NCBI RefSeq assembly: GCF_037029465.1
Contig: NZ_JAYMEM010000028.1
Coordinates: forward strand, 62,001-126,000
Direction of reading: 5' to 3'
Source of the DNA: Mesoflavibacter sp037029465
Lineage (GTDB): Bacteria > Bacteroidota > Bacteroidia > Flavobacteriales > Flavobacteriaceae
DNA length: 64,000 nucleotides
Shown here one piece after another: positions 9,023 through 17,500 of this stretch; position 1 is the stretch's first letter; each line of letters begins with the position of its first letter. The position numbers and the translations under genes are program-made. The notes beneath the pieces were generated by a model that saw only the letters and a list, made by a program, of their open reading frames with translations, searched no databases and was not told where the DNA came from.

Positions 9023-9360
9023 CATTTTAAGGGGTTTATAATAGATGAAGCCTTTATTGTTTTTCGGGACAGCGAAAAACAGGTATGGCATAACCAATTC
9101 TAAAATAAAGCCATTTGCTCTGTTCGCTTAACTGTCGGTACGCTCTCGTCACAAATGGCTTTATAAGAATTGCTAATACCATTATGGAACTTGTCAAGAC
9201 TGTACAAGTTTTAGGCAAAAATAAGGTTTCTACTTCCTTGAAAATCCAAGGATTTTACTACGTCGCAAACACACCTGATTTATTCCCTAAAAGTCTTGAC
9301 AAAACCCACTTCATCCATTGTGCGGAGCACGAAAGAAATCATACAAACACCCCTTAAAAT
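9023..9360. other. Densely structured non-coding segment with nested inverted repeats
   Basis: It is bounded by a perfect 12-bp inverted repeat, ATTTTAAGGGGT (9023-9034) and ACCCCTTAAAAT (9349-9360). Inside are a hairpin TGTTTTTTCG / CGAAAAACA (9057-9081); a long imperfect stem-loop with arms at 9096-9117 and 9152-9171 sharing ATAAAGCCATTTG versus CAAATGGCTTTAT; and a perfect 11-bp pair TTGTCAAGACT (9191-9201) / AGTCTTGACAA (9292-9302). A CCTTG/CAAGG hairpin is nested in the latter. The reading frame at 9115-9357 runs through these stems and looks fortuitous. An origin-like element, a structured RNA or a recombination site are all possible. Confidence 0.55.
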
Positions 9361-9412
9361 TTAATTCAGTTTAAATCAAAAAGGGAAATATTAATCTTTT
9401 AAATCTTTTATT

Positions 9413-9748
9413 ATGAGTACTATTAAAAATCACGTACAGTTAATTGGAAATGTTGGGCAAGAACCAACTATTACGAACCTTGAAAGCGGTAAGAAAGTAG
9501 CCCGTTTATCATTGGCAACCAATGAATACTACAAAAACGGCAAGGGCGAAAAGCAAACGGATACCAATTGGCACACCGTTGTCGCTTGGGGCAAAACTGC
9601 TGAAATTATCGAAAAGTATGCCGAAAAGGGCAAAGAAATCGGAGTTGTTGGAAAACTAAAGACCCGAACCTATACCACGGACGATGGCAATCAACGCTAT
9701 GTTACCGAAGTGATAGCCGATGAAATCCTATTATTAGGTAGTAAGTAA
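9413..9748 (+). CDS. ssb: Single-stranded DNA-binding protein of the element
   Basis: A 111-residue OB-fold protein with the SSB hallmarks: NHVQLIGNVGQEP at the start, the core ARLSLATNEYY, TNWHTVVAWGKTAEI, and a GKLKTRTYTT strand. It lacks the long acidic tail that chromosomal SSBs use to recruit partners, as is usual for SSBs carried on Bacteroidetes conjugative elements. It should protect the transferred single strand in recipient and donor. It is a single gene with its own terminator. Confidence 0.92.
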   Translation: MSTIKNHVQLIGNVGQEPTITNLESGKKVARLSLATNEYYKNGKGEKQTDTNWHTVVAWGKTAEIIEKYAEKGKEIGVVGKLKTRTYTTDDGNQRYVTEVIADEILLLGSK

Positions 9749-9754
9749 AAAGTA

Positions 9755-9803
9755 AAGAGGGCACTAATACCAGTTTTCAATTAGTTTGTGCCCTCTTCTT
9801 TTC
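9755..9803 (+). terminator. Terminator after ssb
   Basis: AAGAGGGCAC and GTGCCCTCTT pair perfectly around a loop that itself carries ACTAAT/ATTAGT; T residues follow. Confidence 0.8.
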
Positions 9804-9829
9804 ATCATTAATTCTAAAAAGATATAACA

Positions 9830-10210
9830 ATGAAAGCACAAGTTAACGAAATAAAAGAAGGATTGCAACATTTTCACGGTTCTGAAATGTTCTATCAAAT
9901 CCCATTAATACGCACCCGATTTACAAACGGACTGAAATATTTAGCCAACGTAGCAGAGTGTTTTTGGCTCATTACCGATGTTTCAGTAATCGCCAAAAGT
10001 TTGCTAAACCGAAGCCATTTTATAACAATAGATTTTAAAAGGCTATCGGAAGAGGAACAGGATTATACAGGCTATGAAGCTGAAATAATTTACAGCGATG
10101 GAAATGGGAATATATTTGAAATACACCGATACAATTTTACCGATTTTCCTTTGGATGAACTACGGTTGTATTTTGTGGATAATACGTTGATGCTTACAAG
10201 CGAATATTAA
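9830..10210 (+). CDS. DUF6876-like small accessory protein
   Basis: A 126-residue soluble protein. The motif YLANVAECFWLITDVS, followed by an aromatic C-terminal half (FEIHRYNFTDFPLDELRLYF), resembles the DUF6876 family of small proteins on Bacteroidetes mobile elements. No enzyme motif is visible. It lies 11 bases upstream of another small gene and the two end at a common terminator, so they form a small operon between ssb and the mobilisation genes. The family name is from memory and tentative. Confidence 0.65.
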   Translation: MKAQVNEIKEGLQHFHGSEMFYQIPLIRTRFTNGLKYLANVAECFWLITDVSVIAKSLLNRSHFITIDFKRLSEEEQDYTGYEAEIIYSDGNGNIFEIHRYNFTDFPLDELRLYFVDNTLMLTSEY

Positions 10211-10221
10211 AAAGTAAGGCT

Positions 10222-10419
10222 ATGATTTATCTAAATTATAACAACCTCGATGACGAAACCCAACAACATCTACTTTCCGTTTCAAAAGAAGATATAGAAA
10301 GCAAATTTGGGAACGACCTTAAAGCCTACGCCAATGAACATCATATGGATTATGATAAGATATTGGACGAAGAAGCGATAAAAAATCTATATTCATATCA
10401 GTACGTTTTTAACATCTAA
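10222..10419 (+). CDS. Small acidic hypothetical protein
   Basis: A 65-residue acidic, soluble protein (MIYLNYNNLDDETQQHLL...). It follows the gene at 9830 by 11 bases and is closed by a terminator. I know no family for it. The operon position and normal codon use are the reasons to call it. Confidence 0.6.
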   Translation: MIYLNYNNLDDETQQHLLSVSKEDIESKFGNDLKAYANEHHMDYDKILDEEAIKNLYSYQYVFNI

Positions 10420-10436
10420 AATAAAAACAAGAATTA

Positions 10437-10467
10437 AGACCTTTGAACTTTCAGAGGTCTTTTTTTG
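10437..10467 (+). terminator. Terminator of the two small accessory genes
   Basis: AGACCTTTGA and TCAGAGGTCT form a stem followed by seven T residues. Confidence 0.75.
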
Positions 10468-10699
10468 TGCTTTACTTTTTTCAAATTTACAAGAGCCAAT
10501 ATTCAAAAACTCGACGTCTTAAATTTACTTTTTTATAAAAATCCTATTTTTTGGTATCAAAACTAACCATTTGGAAACAATCTGTATTTCAATATTATAT
10601 CTAAATAGAATATCTTTAAAAGACTGTTAGCAGTATCAATTTAAAGTATCGTTATCCCATTTTGATTTGACTTTCGCCGATAATGATACCCATCAAAAA

Positions 10700-10830
10700 T
10701 TAAACATATCGGAATTTTTTATTCCGAAAAAAAGCAACTGACTTTTCAGTCAGGTTGTTTGAAAAATTTTGTCCCTGCGGGACGAATTTGAGAAGCAAGA
10801 GGGTAACACGCCAAGGCGATGTTAACGATT
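10700..10830. other. Cluster of four inverted repeats, putative origin of transfer
   Basis: The 530-base gap before the mobilisation operon holds four inverted repeats in a row: TCGGAAT/ATTCCGA (10709-10727), CAACTGACT/AGTCAGGTTG (10735-10757), GTCCC-TGC-GGGAC (10771-10783) and GTAACA...TGTTAAC around CCAAGG (10803-10826). A series of hairpins directly upstream of relaxase genes is the usual arrangement of an oriT. The nick site cannot be named from sequence alone. The rest of the gap (10468-10699, 10831-10950) is AT-rich without a gene. Confidence 0.45.
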
Positions 10831-10897
10831 GGTTTTTAGTTGTAATTATTTGATATTCAAATAATTACTGGTTATATAAAATAGAGAAATAACAAAG

Positions 10898-10952
10898 TTT
10901 TACAGTAAATCCTTTTGAAACCCCTATAAAACGGCAATTTTTTACAGTAAAT
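10898..10952. promoter_or_regulatory. Pair of TTTACAGTAAA palindromes, likely operator
   Basis: The 13-mer TTTTACAGTAAAT occurs at 10898-10910 and again at 10940-10952. Each holds the near-perfect palindrome TTTAC-A-GTAAA. The spacing is 42 bp, four helical turns. The second copy overlaps the ATG of the first mobilisation gene, so a bound protein would block expression. The first gene product, a small DNA-binding-type mobilisation protein, is a natural candidate for autoregulation (inference). Confidence 0.45.
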
Positions 10953-11499
10953 GAGTTCAAATCATCAAAAGAAATACAGTTTTTCTGCCATTAGTATTAA
11001 ACCTAAAGTGGCAACTCGCTTTCGGAAATTTTCCAAGGAAATTACCCATTCACATACTGATACGTTGGAAGCAATGATGAACTTTTTCGATTTGAACGAG
11101 CTATCCCCAAATGAATCTTTGGGTGCAAATATGAAGACTTTAGAGAATAGCTTAAAAAAACGAATCAATGCACTTGTAGCCATTATTAGGGATATTGAAA
11201 AAAACCAGACCAAACCCACCAATGCAATGTTGGAACTGCTCTTTCAGGAGAATCCAAAAGAGGAAGAAGCACAAGAAGAATTATTTGAATTTGAACAACA
11301 GGAATTGATTACAGAAAATGAGGAACTGAATCATTATCGAAATCGGTACGAAGAAGTTCAACAACAATTCCATTCCGTAAAATATGATTTAGAAAAAATC
11401 ATTGATAAGACCACTTATGTTAAAAGCAGTTTTGGAGGTGGCTATTTAAAACTGGATTTAAGCAAAGATGAATTTGAAAACATTAAACAAAAATTATAA
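10951..11499 (+). CDS. BfmA/BtgA-family mobilisation protein
   Basis: A 182-residue protein. The N-terminal part (KYSFSAISIKPKVATRFRKFSKEITHSHTDTLEAMMNFF, residues ~8-46) looks like the DNA-binding region of BfmA/BtgA mobilisation proteins, which help the relaxase bind oriT. The rest is a long coiled coil (residues ~65-160). The stop codon overlaps the relaxase start (ATG at 11499). It probably forms the relaxosome with the relaxase and may also bind the palindromes at its own start. Confidence 0.8.
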   Translation: MSSNHQKKYSFSAISIKPKVATRFRKFSKEITHSHTDTLEAMMNFFDLNELSPNESLGANMKTLENSLKKRINALVAIIRDIEKNQTKPTNAMLELLFQENPKEEEAQEELFEFEQQELITENEELNHYRNRYEEVQQQFHSVKYDLEKIIDKTTYVKSSFGGGYLKLDLSKDEFENIKQKL

Positions 11500-12527
11500 T
11501 GTATATCACAGTAACCAAACAGACATTAGATGGCAATTATGCACAGAGCGTTTCCGATTTTGTCGCTTATCTCGAAAAAGAAAACGATGACAAATCCATT
11601 GATGAAATGGAACATTTTTTCAATCAGTATGGCGAAGAAATATCAGGTAAGGAAGTCATTAAAGAAATTGACGGAAATACGGCTAAACTCAAAAAGACCG
11701 AACCAAAGTTTTATTCCATTACAGTCAATCCGAGTGCTTATGAATTGAAGCGATTGCAAAATCATTCCGAGGAACTGAAAAAGTACACCCGAGAATTGAT
11801 GAAAGAGTACGCTAAATCTTTTAATCGGGAAATAAACGGACGAGCTGTTACTGTAGATGACATTATATACTATGCCAAAATTGAGCATCAGCGTACGTAT
11901 AAGGGAACGGATAGGAAAATTCAGGAGAACCAACCTTATGCCACCAAGATACTTCAAATTAAGAACGATATCCGGAAAATTAAAAGTGGCGAATTAGAAG
12001 GCAACATCAAAAAATTACAGCAAACGATGTCCCGATTGGAAAAAGAAGCACCACATCAACAAGATGGAAAACGCATTGTTAGAGGGATGCCTAAAGAAGG
12101 CTCTCAAAGCCATATCCATATTATTGTGAGCAGAAAGGATATGTCCAATAAATACAGTTTGTCCCCTGGTAGCAAGTACAAAGCTTCGGAAACCGTTTTT
12201 AATGGCAAACCTGTAAAACGTGGTTTTGATAGGGACAAATTCTTTAAGGCTTCTGAAAAAACGTTTGACACTCTATTTCAATACAAACGAAACTATGTTG
12301 AAACTTATAAGGCACGTAAAACATTCCTGAAAAATCCAAAGTTGTATTTCTCAATTCTTTCGGGATTGCCAACCAATGAAAAGGCAACTGCCTATAAAAT
12401 ACTTGCCAAATCTGGTGTACCCATAATGAATATTCCAACAAACAAAGTACAGTTGGCATTAAAGATAATCAACAAGTTAAAAAAAGGGATTGACCGAGCA
12501 ATACAGTCGGGTTCTATTGGGATATGA
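11499..12527 (+). CDS. MobB/BtgB-type relaxase
   Basis: A 342-residue protein of the Bacteroidetes relaxase group that includes BfmB/BtgB. The metal-binding HUH-like motif SHIHIIVSRKD is at residues 204-214 (His205, His207). A tyrosine-bearing segment around residues 124-137 (DDIIYYAKIEHQRT) could supply the nicking Tyr; I cannot assign it with certainty. The middle is a Lys-rich coiled coil and the C terminus is basic. It should nick at oriT and lead the strand into the recipient. It overlaps both neighbours by 1-4 bases, so the three genes are translationally coupled. Confidence 0.82.
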   Translation: MYITVTKQTLDGNYAQSVSDFVAYLEKENDDKSIDEMEHFFNQYGEEISGKEVIKEIDGNTAKLKKTEPKFYSITVNPSAYELKRLQNHSEELKKYTRELMKEYAKSFNREINGRAVTVDDIIYYAKIEHQRTYKGTDRKIQENQPYATKILQIKNDIRKIKSGELEGNIKKLQQTMSRLEKEAPHQQDGKRIVRGMPKEGSQSHIHIIVSRKDMSNKYSLSPGSKYKASETVFNGKPVKRGFDRDKFFKASEKTFDTLFQYKRNYVETYKARKTFLKNPKLYFSILSGLPTNEKATAYKILAKSGVPIMNIPTNKVQLALKIINKLKKGIDRAIQSGSIGI

Positions 12528-13969
12528 GTATGTCAATACCACATATCATCCTTTTTATTGTTGTTCCGGTATTGTTTGTCAGTACAGTTTTATATGTGTT
12601 TCTTCATCAAGAAGAGCCCAAAAACGGAGATAAGAAATATCAGGTACGCTTTAAACTTCGTCGTGGAAAATTTCAAATCGAAAATATCAAGCGAGGTGCA
12701 TCGATTATTGGCTCTGCGGGAAGCGGTAAAACAGAAAGTGTTATCTATAATTTTTTACAGCATTTTAGTACCCATCAATTTTGTGGTATCATACACGATT
12801 ACAAGGATTTTGAACTTACCGAAATTGCCTACCCATTATTTAAAGAAAAGGATATTAAATTCTATACCATAGCTTTTGACCAAATCCATTATTGTGTAAA
12901 CCCAATTACCCCAAGATATTTGCCCAATGAGGAAAGTGTGAATGAATTATCCAAGGTACTCATTGAAAATCTTTTGGAGTTCAACGAATCCAGTACAAAC
13001 AGTACCACAAAATTCTTCAGTGATGCTGTTGAAGGTTTGATGGGTGGAATGATTTGGAAACTAAAAACGTCCTATCCTCAATATTGCACCCTGCCCCATT
13101 TGATTGCTATTTTTCAATCGATGACTACCAAACAGTTGGTTACTTTTGTGAGCTCAAATATCACTTCCCGAAGTATGGCAAGTGCTTTTATCAACGGAAT
13201 GGATTCTGACAAACAAACGGCAGGTGTGAAAAGCACATTGGCCAATGCCTTTAAAAAGATAGGTTCACAACAGTTGTTTATGGCTTTGTCAAAAGATGAA
13301 GTACCATTGAATATCAACAGCAAGGACAATCCTGCTGTTATCTGCATCGTGAACCATCCCAAATATGAATCAGCTTACTCGCCTATCATCGCTGCAATTA
13401 TGCACACAGTCATCAAGCAAATGAGCGTGAGAGGTCAACAGTCGTCATTTTTAATGATGGAAGAAGCCCCAACCATAAAGCTGCTTAATATGCACCGCAT
13501 TCCCGCAACTTTAAGAAGCTATGATATTGCCACAATTTACGTGATGCAGGATAAAATTCAGAATGATATGCTATATGGAGACAAAGCGAGTAAGGCTATT
13601 TTGAGCAATCTTTCCTATCAGTTTTTCGGCAAAGTTAATGACCCAGATACTGCAAAATATTATGAGCGTTTCTTTGAGATTGTTCGTAAGGAAACCACAA
13701 GTATAAATCGTGGACACAATCTAAATTTTGATACGAGAATTACCACAGGCGAAAAAGAAGTTTCTAAACGTAGAGCAGATGTTTTTTTCCGTTTGAAACA
13801 AGGCGAGTTTATAACTTTTGCTGATGGCAAAGATAAAAGAGTTCAATTTAAACTACAAACGATTAAAAGAGAAATACCAAATCCTCATCAACATTTTACA
13901 ACCGATGAATTAAAGCTCAATTTTGAACGGATTTATAGAGAGGCAAAATCTATATTTAAGGTTAACTAA
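12524..13969 (+). CDS. Type IV coupling protein (TraG/VirD4 family)
   Basis: A 481-residue inner-membrane ATPase. A single N-terminal membrane segment (residues ~5-27) precedes Walker A GSAGSGKT at residues 63-70, a TraM-recognition/TraG C-terminal region with SSFLMMEEAPTIKLL (Walker B-like) and ATLRSYDIATIYVMQD (the sensor Gln). It connects the relaxosome to the mating channel. It is shorter than the classical Bacteroides coupling protein but has all core motifs. The gene is last in the mobilisation operon, far from the mating-pair genes at 38-44.8 kb. Confidence 0.88.
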   Translation: MSMSIPHIILFIVVPVLFVSTVLYVFLHQEEPKNGDKKYQVRFKLRRGKFQIENIKRGASIIGSAGSGKTESVIYNFLQHFSTHQFCGIIHDYKDFELTEIAYPLFKEKDIKFYTIAFDQIHYCVNPITPRYLPNEESVNELSKVLIENLLEFNESSTNSTTKFFSDAVEGLMGGMIWKLKTSYPQYCTLPHLIAIFQSMTTKQLVTFVSSNITSRSMASAFINGMDSDKQTAGVKSTLANAFKKIGSQQLFMALSKDEVPLNINSKDNPAVICIVNHPKYESAYSPIIAAIMHTVIKQMSVRGQQSSFLMMEEAPTIKLLNMHRIPATLRSYDIATIYVMQDKIQNDMLYGDKASKAILSNLSYQFFGKVNDPDTAKYYERFFEIVRKETTSINRGHNLNFDTRITTGEKEVSKRRADVFFRLKQGEFITFADGKDKRVQFKLQTIKREIPNPHQHFTTDELKLNFERIYREAKSIFKVN

Positions 13970-14026
13970 AATTAGTAAATAAAGAACAACCATAGTTTTT
14001 GCACAACCTGTGCATCGATTAATTTG

Positions 14027-14034
14027 TATCTTTG
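14027..14034 (+). promoter_or_regulatory. -7 promoter box TATCTTTG for the second metal block
   Basis: TATCTTTG fits TAnnTTTG and lies 9 bases before the ATG at 14044, giving a nearly leaderless transcript, as at 1844. A TTG upstream (13999-14001) is somewhat too far for an ideal -33 box. Confidence 0.45.
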
Positions 14035-14043
14035 TCAAACTTT

Positions 14044-14439
14044 ATGAAAATATTCTTTTCCATATCAATGTCTATTTTATTCTTTTTTCAGGGAATCAGC
14101 ATTGATATGGACTTTTGTGGGCCAATTAAAGAAATTTCAAGCATTATTACCCATTATCAAGACCATAAAGTTTATGGAGACTCTTTCCTTGAATACGTAG
14201 TCGAAGATTACATTGACAATGGTGCAAAAAATGAAGGGCATCATCATAACCCTGATAAGGAGAATACACCAATCCATTCCCATCAGCAATGTTGTCACCC
14301 TTTAGTGTTAATGATTGAGAACAACAATTTGGCTTTAATTAATCAATTAAAGTTTGAAGGAAAAAAACAGGTTAACTTACATAAAGTAAACTTCTCTTCC
14401 AGATATTTGGAATCGCTTTTCCAACCCCCTAAAGTATAA
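14044..14439 (+). CDS. Exported protein with His/Cys cluster, head of CzcA operon
   Basis: A 131-residue protein from the ATG at 14044 (an upstream TTG lies within the promoter box). An N-terminal hydrophobic segment (FFSISMSILFFFQGIS) is followed by a periplasmic region with EGHHHNPDKEN and HSHQQCCHP, a likely metal-binding patch. It precedes the CzcA-like pump by 120 bases. It resembles the His-rich protein at 1858 in size and context. A metal scavenger or sensor is plausible; family unknown. Confidence 0.68.
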   Translation: MKIFFSISMSILFFFQGISIDMDFCGPIKEISSIITHYQDHKVYGDSFLEYVVEDYIDNGAKNEGHHHNPDKENTPIHSHQQCCHPLVLMIENNNLALINQLKFEGKKQVNLHKVNFSSRYLESLFQPPKV

Positions 14440-14558
14440 TTCAGTTTTTTTTAAGGATAGCTATATCCTAACGTGATGCTTCTCAAGATAGGCATTGCTA
14501 TATAAATGCGTTGCACCTATTCGCATCGTAAGTTTTAAACTGAATTAATACTTTTTCT

Positions 14559-17500
14559 ATGATTAACAAAATCATTTCATTTTCCATTAATAATAAATTT
14601 ATTATTGGCTTATTTATAGTGGCACTTGTTGGTACGGGCATTTGGTCTATGGCCACTATAAACTTGGGTTCTGTACCCGATATAACAAACAACCAAGTAC
14701 AGGTAATAACCGTGGCCCCAAACTTGGGGACAGAAGATATAGAACAATTTGTTACCTATCCCGTAGAATTGGCAATGGCCAATCTTCCTGACGTCATCGA
14801 GCTGCGTTCAGTATCCCGTTTTGGGCTGTCCGTGGTTACCATTGTTTTTAAGGACGAGGCAGGCACTTATCTGCCACGGCAATTGGTACAGGAGAAATTA
14901 ACCGAAGTTGCCGGAGAAATCCCCGAAGGTTTTGGCACACCTTTTATGGCTCCCATAACAACAGGTCTGGGCGAAATTTTTCAATATACCTTAAAAGTAA
15001 AAGAAGGCTATGAAGACAAATATGATGCAATGGAGCTTCGCACCATCCAAGATTGGATTGTAAAACGCCAAATGGCTTTAGTGCCAGGCGTAGTCGAGGT
15101 CAATGCCTTTGGAGGTTATGTAAAACAATACGAAGTTGCCATTAATCCTGATAAACTAAAAAGTTTTGGCATTACAATGAATCAGGTATTTGAAGCTCTT
15201 AAAGTGAACAATGCCAATACCGGTGGTGCTTACATTGAAAAAAACCACCAAGCCAATTTTATCCGTGGCGAAGGGCTGGCTCGAAGTATCGCCGATTTGG
15301 AAAACACGGTTGTGACCACTCAAAATGGAAGCCCTGTCTTGGTAAGGGACGTTGCCGAAAAAGTGGGTTACGGAAACCAAGTGCGTTATGGTGCATTTAC
15401 CCAAGACGGTCACGAATCTGTAGGCGGACAGATTTTGATGCTTAAAGGCGAAAGCCCTGGTACTGTGATAGAAAATGTACAAAACCGTATTGATGAAATA
15501 CAAAAATCCTTGCCGGAAGGTGTTTATATAGCACCGTTTTTAAGTCGAAGTGAATTGATAGGAAGAACCACAAGTACAGTCGAGAAAAACCTTATTGAAG
15601 GTTCGCTGATTGTGATTTTTGTTTTGGTGCTATTGTTGGGAAGCTTCCGTGGTGGTTTGATTACAGCTTCGGTAATCCCATTATCACTGCTCTTCGCATT
15701 TATTTTGATGAAACAATTTGGGGTGTGGGCAAATTTAATGTCCTTGGGTGCAATCGACTTTGGAATCATCGTGGATGGTGCGGTAATCATTGTTGAAGGA
15801 ATGGTTTTTCATATCCATCAACGGATGAAAAAAACCACAACTGCCATAGGTCAGCCCGAAATGGATGAAATAGCCTACGAATCGGCAAGTACGATGATGA
15901 ATTCGGCATTTTTCGGACAATTGATTATCCTTATTGTATTTACACCGATTCTCTTTTTGACTGGTGTGGAAGGAAAAATGTTCCGTCCAATGGCTTTTAC
16001 CTTTGGATTTGCCGTTTTAGGAGCGATTATCCTTTGTCTTACTTACGTCCCAATGATTTCGTCGATGTTCTTGAAACCAGCAAAGAACCAAAACGGTTGG
16101 TTTGCCAAGTTTGAAAATAAAATTGATAGGTTCAGTGATAAAATAATGTCTGGGCTAAATAGAGGATATGTACCGTTGCTCAATTTTGCACTTCGTTTTC
16201 GGGCTGGTGTCGTTATAGGCGCAGTTACCCTACTATTAATCGCAGGATTTATCTTCAGCAACATGGGCGGCGAATTTATCCCAAAATTTGATGAGGGCGA
16301 TATTGCGTTTCAAGCGTTGATAAAACCAGGTAGCAGTCTTACCGAGTCCATCGAGGCTTCAAAAAAACTTCAAAATTTAATCAATGAATTTCCAGAAGTA
16401 AAAACAGTAATTTCAAGAATTGGGGTTGCCGAAATCCCAACCGACCCAATGCCTATGGACATTGCGGATAGTTATATCATTCTTGAAAAAGATAAGAGCA
16501 AATGGACTTCAGCAGACAGCAAAGAAGAACTTATCGAAAAAATACAGGAAAAAATTTCAGTTGTTCCAGGCGTAAATTTCGTGTTTACCCAACCTGTAGA
16601 ACTTCGTTTTAATGAATTATTGACGGGTGTCCGAGAAGATGTTGCCATTAAACTATATGGGGAAGATTTGGGCGTTTTGGCAGACAAGGTACAGGAAATC
16701 GCTGCGGTCATTAGAACTGTACCCGGAGCGGCTGACCTCAATGTGGAAGCTACAAGTGGCTTACCTCAAATGACGGTGGAATACAATCGCGCAAAAATGG
16801 CACAATACGGTGTAACCGTGGATAAATTGAATGATTATGTAAGTGCCGCCTTTGCAGGAGAAGAAGCAGGTGTAATTTTTGAAGGCGAAAAACGGTTCGA
16901 TGTGGTTATCCGATTGGCAAAGGAATTTAGACAAGACATCAACAACCTTAAAAATCTTTATATCGATTTACCAAATGGAGCGCAAGTACCATTAAAGGAA
17001 GTGGCGGAAATCAGTTATAAACCCGGACCGATGCAAATTTCAAGGGACAATACCTCCCGTCGTATTTCAGTAGGGGTCAATGTCCGTGGCCGTGACGTAA
17101 AATCGATGGTCGAGGAAATACAGCAAAAACTGGAAACACAAGTAAAATTGCCACCTGGTTATTTTGTAACCTACGGAGGTTCGTTCGAAAACCTACAACG
17201 TGCTTCTGACCGATTGATGATTGTAGTGCCTATTGCACTTTTCTTAATATTCATATTGCTTTATTTTGCCTTGAGCTCATTCTCACAATCGGTAATGATT
17301 TATATGGCAGTGCCTTTGGCGGCCATTGGTGGCGTATTTGCTCTTTGGATAAGAGGAATGCCTTTTAGCATTTCCGCAGGTGTTGGCTTTATCGTGCTCT
17401 TTGGGGTTGCAGTTTTAAACGGATTGGTACTGATAAACAAATTCAATGAATTAAAAGAAAGTGGAATGACAAACTTAAAAGACAGAATATACGAAGCCAC

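Noticed and set aside
9115..9357. 80-codon frame upstream of ssb
   Set aside because: It runs through the arms of several perfect inverted repeats, so the sequence is better explained by structure than by coding.
14454..14469. Hairpin AGGATA-GCTA-TATCCT before the fused RND gene
   Set aside because: A short AT-rich stem without a T run; no clear role as terminator or operator.
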